A stretch of DNA of 64,000 bases, from positions 107,977-171,976 of the forward strand of contig CAIYPF010000103.1 in the NCBI GenBank assembly GCA_903928015.1, read 5' to 3'. Source of the stretch: an uncultured Gammaproteobacteria bacterium. Lineage in GTDB: Bacteria; Pseudomonadota; Gammaproteobacteria; Pseudomonadales; UBA5518. The notes beneath the pieces were generated by a model. The model was given only the letters and a program-made list of their open reading frames with translations, searched no databases and was not told where the DNA came from. This document shows positions 62,293 to 64,000 of this stretch, piece after piece (the stretch's first letter is position 1; each line of letters opens with the position of its first letter). The translations under genes and the position numbers were made by a program.

Positions 62293-63522
62293 TCAGGTTA
62301 CCGACTCAAACTCGATGGGCATTTCCTTGATGCCATGAATGAAATTTGACCGTAGCCACCGTATCTCGCCATCCAGCCGCGGGTTTCGCACCCGCCGCGT
62401 AAGCTCTTCGAAGACGATTCGCAGCTCCAGACGCGCGAGATGGCTACCAAGGCAGAAATGCTCACCGATTCCGAAGGCCCGGTGCTGGTTCCGGACATCC
62501 TCGCGGGACGGACGTCGAACATCGAACACGTCCGGATCCGCGAACAACGCTTCGTCACGGCTGGCCGCTTGATAGAACATCACAACCTTCTCACCGGGCT
62601 CCATTGCCTGATCGCCGACTACAACGGACTCGGTAACCGTGCGCCGGAAATTGATCACAGCCGGATTGCAGCGCAGGATTTCTTCTACGGCATCAGGAAT
62701 CAGCGAGGGATCGTCACACAGCGCCTGATACTGGTCGGGGTGCTCCATCAGCAAGCGCATACCCTGGCTTGTCATCGTCCGGGTCGTCTCGTTTCCCGCG
62801 ACAATCAGGATCATCATAAAGCTGCGGAACTCATCCTCTGTCAGGTTTTCTCCTTCCACCGTTCCGCGCAGCAACGCCCCGACGATGTCATCGCGGGGGT
62901 TCTCACGGTGCATGGCCATGACCTTGTCCGCATACATGTACAGCTCGATGGCGGCCATCTGGCCATCGGTTTCAGACGTGGTCAGATCCGGATCGTCGGC
63001 GCCGAGCATCGTGTTGGTCCAAGAGAAGAAACGGTCACGATCCGTCACCGGCACACCAAGGATCTCGCAGATGGCGACAAGGGGAAGTACGCAGGCGATC
63101 TCTGTCACGAACTCACAGCGTCCTTTATGAAGGACTGACTCAATCGCCTCTCGTACGACTTTCCTGAAGCTCGCCTCGTAGCTGTCGACCTTCGTCGGGG
63201 TGAATGCGTTGCGAACAATCCGCCGGTACTTGATGTGTTCAGGTGGGTCCATGTTCAGGATCATGGTCCGAAGCAGCGGCAACTGCTCCGCAGGGGGGTC
63301 GTTGATGAAGGCACTGCCCACAGCTGATGAAAACTGGGCCGGGTGCTTCGAGATGAAATCGATGTCTTCCTGCCTGAAGAAAGCGGTGAAGCCCTCCCCC
63401 CCACTCATGGGTTCATCTATCCGCACACTTCGCGCTGCTCGCAGCTCCCGGTACAGCTCGGCGGGAACGCCCCCACGATGGAGATCAGGGTCGCTCAGGT
63501 CGGCGAAAGGACAACGTGACAT
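62293..63522 (-). CDS. cytochrome P450
   Basis: A 409-residue soluble bacterial P450 starting at ATG 63522. Heme Cys is C357 in [11 protein letters not shown], the I-helix motif is AGNETT (242-247), the K-helix ExxR is E281-R284, and the segment [14 protein letters not shown] precedes a C helix. The family (class I, ferredoxin-dependent) hydroxylates hydrophobic molecules, often steroids or fatty acids. I do not assign a CYP number. No redox partner is next to it. It precedes the porin operon, with a 268-base gap. Confidence 0.92.
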   Translation of the reverse strand: MSRCPFADLSDPDLHRGGVPAELYRELRAARSVRIDEPMSGGEGFTAFFRQEDIDFISKHPAQFSSAVGSAFINDPPAEQLPLLRTMILNMDPPEHIKYRRIVRNAFTPTKVDSYEASFRKVVREAIESVLHKGRCEFVTEIACVLPLVAICEILGVPVTDRDRFFSWTNTMLGADDPDLTTSETDGQMAAIELYMYADKVMAMHRENPRDDIVGALLRGTVEGENLTEDEFRSFMMILIVAGNETTRTMTSQGMRLLMEHPDQYQALCDDPSLIPDAVEEILRCNPAVINFRRTVTESVVVGDQAMEPGEKVVMFYQAASRDEALFADPDVFDVRRPSREDVRNQHRAFGIGEHFCLGSHLARLELRIVFEELTRRVRNPRLDGEIRWLRSNFIHGIKEMPIEFESVT

Positions 63523-63647
63523 CTGAACCTCATTCTTCGCGTGTTTGTTCAGGCCGTAGTCTCAACCTGTGGCCCCCTACCCTGTCAACCAAAAGCCACG
63601 CCGCGTTACACTGCCATCCCTTACGGTTTTCGCTCAGGAGTCTTCCC

Positions 63648-64000
63648 TTGCGTTATCTGCACACGATGGTCCGCGTATCGGATCTGGACGGAGCGACAGA
63701 TTTCTTCTGCAACAAACTCGGCTTGGTCGAGCTGCGGCGCATCGACAGCGAACAAGGGCGCTTCACGCTCGTATTCCTCGCCGCCACCGAGGACGCGGCC
63801 GCAGGCGACAAGGATTTTGCGCCCTTGGTCGAGCTCACTTATAACTGGGATCCGGAGACATATACCGGAGGCCGAAACTTCGGGCACCTGGCGTACGAGG
63901 TAGACGATGTCTATGCCCTGTGTGCCAAATTGAGTTCCAAAGGCGTCATCATCAATCGGCCGCCGCGCGACGGCAGGATGGCGACCCGCAGCAAGAATCG
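63648..64000 (+). CDS. gloA: lactoylglutathione lyase (glyoxalase I), partial
   Basis: The first 117 residues of a glyoxalase I that converts the methylglyoxal-glutathione hemithioacetal to S-lactoylglutathione. The start is TTG 63648 ([20 protein letters not shown]) with CAGGAG eight bases upstream. Conserved metal-ligand regions are H5, E in LVELTYNWD, and H in [13 protein letters not shown]. The gene runs off the window end (base 64000). It is divergent from the P450 gene, with 125 bases between starts. Confidence 0.9.
   Translation, partial: MRYLHTMVRVSDLDGATDFFCNKLGLVELRRIDSEQGRFTLVFLAATEDAAAGDKDFAPLVELTYNWDPETYTGGRNFGHLAYEVDDVYALCAKLSSKGVIINRPPRDGRMATRSKN

Noticed and set aside
1..64000. 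tRNA, rRNA, CRISPR array, transposase, integrase or phage genes
   Set aside because: None was recognised in any stretch. Gaps between genes are short and contain no repeat array.

Overview
The window is a GC-rich, gene-dense bacterial chromosome segment. It has short intergenic gaps, many 4-base ATGA overlaps, and frequent GTG and TTG starts with recognisable Shine-Dalgarno sequences. The gene content suggests an aerobic, heterotrophic gammaproteobacterium of the marine or freshwater oligotroph type (Halieaceae- or Spongiibacteraceae-like). That content includes a CYP153-type P450, several crotonases and acyl-CoA dehydrogenases, a DUF1214 protein, a sulfotransferase, a Baeyer-Villiger-like monooxygenase, and a porin-pst phosphate operon. 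This taxonomic placement is an inference from gene content, not a measurement. I saw no rRNA, tRNA, CRISPR array, insertion sequence or prophage gene.

Layout. 1-5.3 kb: the 3' end of mgtE, a DUF4242-adenylate cyclase fusion, a lipoprotein, a two-subunit molybdenum hydroxylase and a metallo-beta-lactamase-fold hydrolase. 5.3-9.4 kb: a convergent beta-propeller lipoprotein, then moaC-moaD-moaE, a flavin reductase, a NUDIX hydrolase and bcp. 9.4-13.6 kb: an RND efflux adaptor and pump. 13.7-14.8 kb: a peroxiredoxin-like/2OG-Fe(II) oxygenase fusion. 14.8-27.7 kb: a candidate amine-catabolism island. It holds a Rieske oxygenase with a bridging Glu, a PuuC/KauB-like aldehyde dehydrogenase, a TetR-GNAT fusion, a GcvT-like demethylase, two FAD amine-oxidase-like oxidoreductases, and a PotFGHI-type importer divergent from the oxidoreductases. 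27.9-36.4 kb: an enoyl-reductase-like protein, a SLC13 permease coupled to mtnA and followed by cysK, a TPR protein with an SrkA-like kinase, and an aldose epimerase.

36.5-56.1 kb is dominated by lipid, terpenoid or steroid-like catabolism. It has three crotonases, two SDRs, PhyH, a phosphotransferase-family protein, ferredoxin plus CYP153, a serine hydrolase, two tandem acyl-CoA dehydrogenases (the second AtuD-like), MetY with an alpha/beta hydrolase, a sulfotransferase, DUF1214, a BVMO and a GlcD-like FAD dehydrogenase. 56.1-62.3 kb, all on the minus strand, is a Pho module: porin, pstS, pstC, pstA, pstB, phoU, with a candidate PHO box upstream of the porin. 62.3-64 kb holds a second P450 and the 5' part of a glyoxalase.

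How the genes may work together. moaCDE lies close to the molybdenum hydroxylase and could help supply its cofactor. The PotFGHI importer, aldehyde dehydrogenase, Rieske oxygenase, FAD enzymes and THF-type demethylase could together import and degrade an N-methylated (poly)amine; this is the best candidate for an undescribed system here. The Pho module would scavenge phosphate through an outer-membrane porin co-transcribed with the high-affinity ABC transporter. All functional calls rest on motifs read by eye and on family knowledge. No database search was run.
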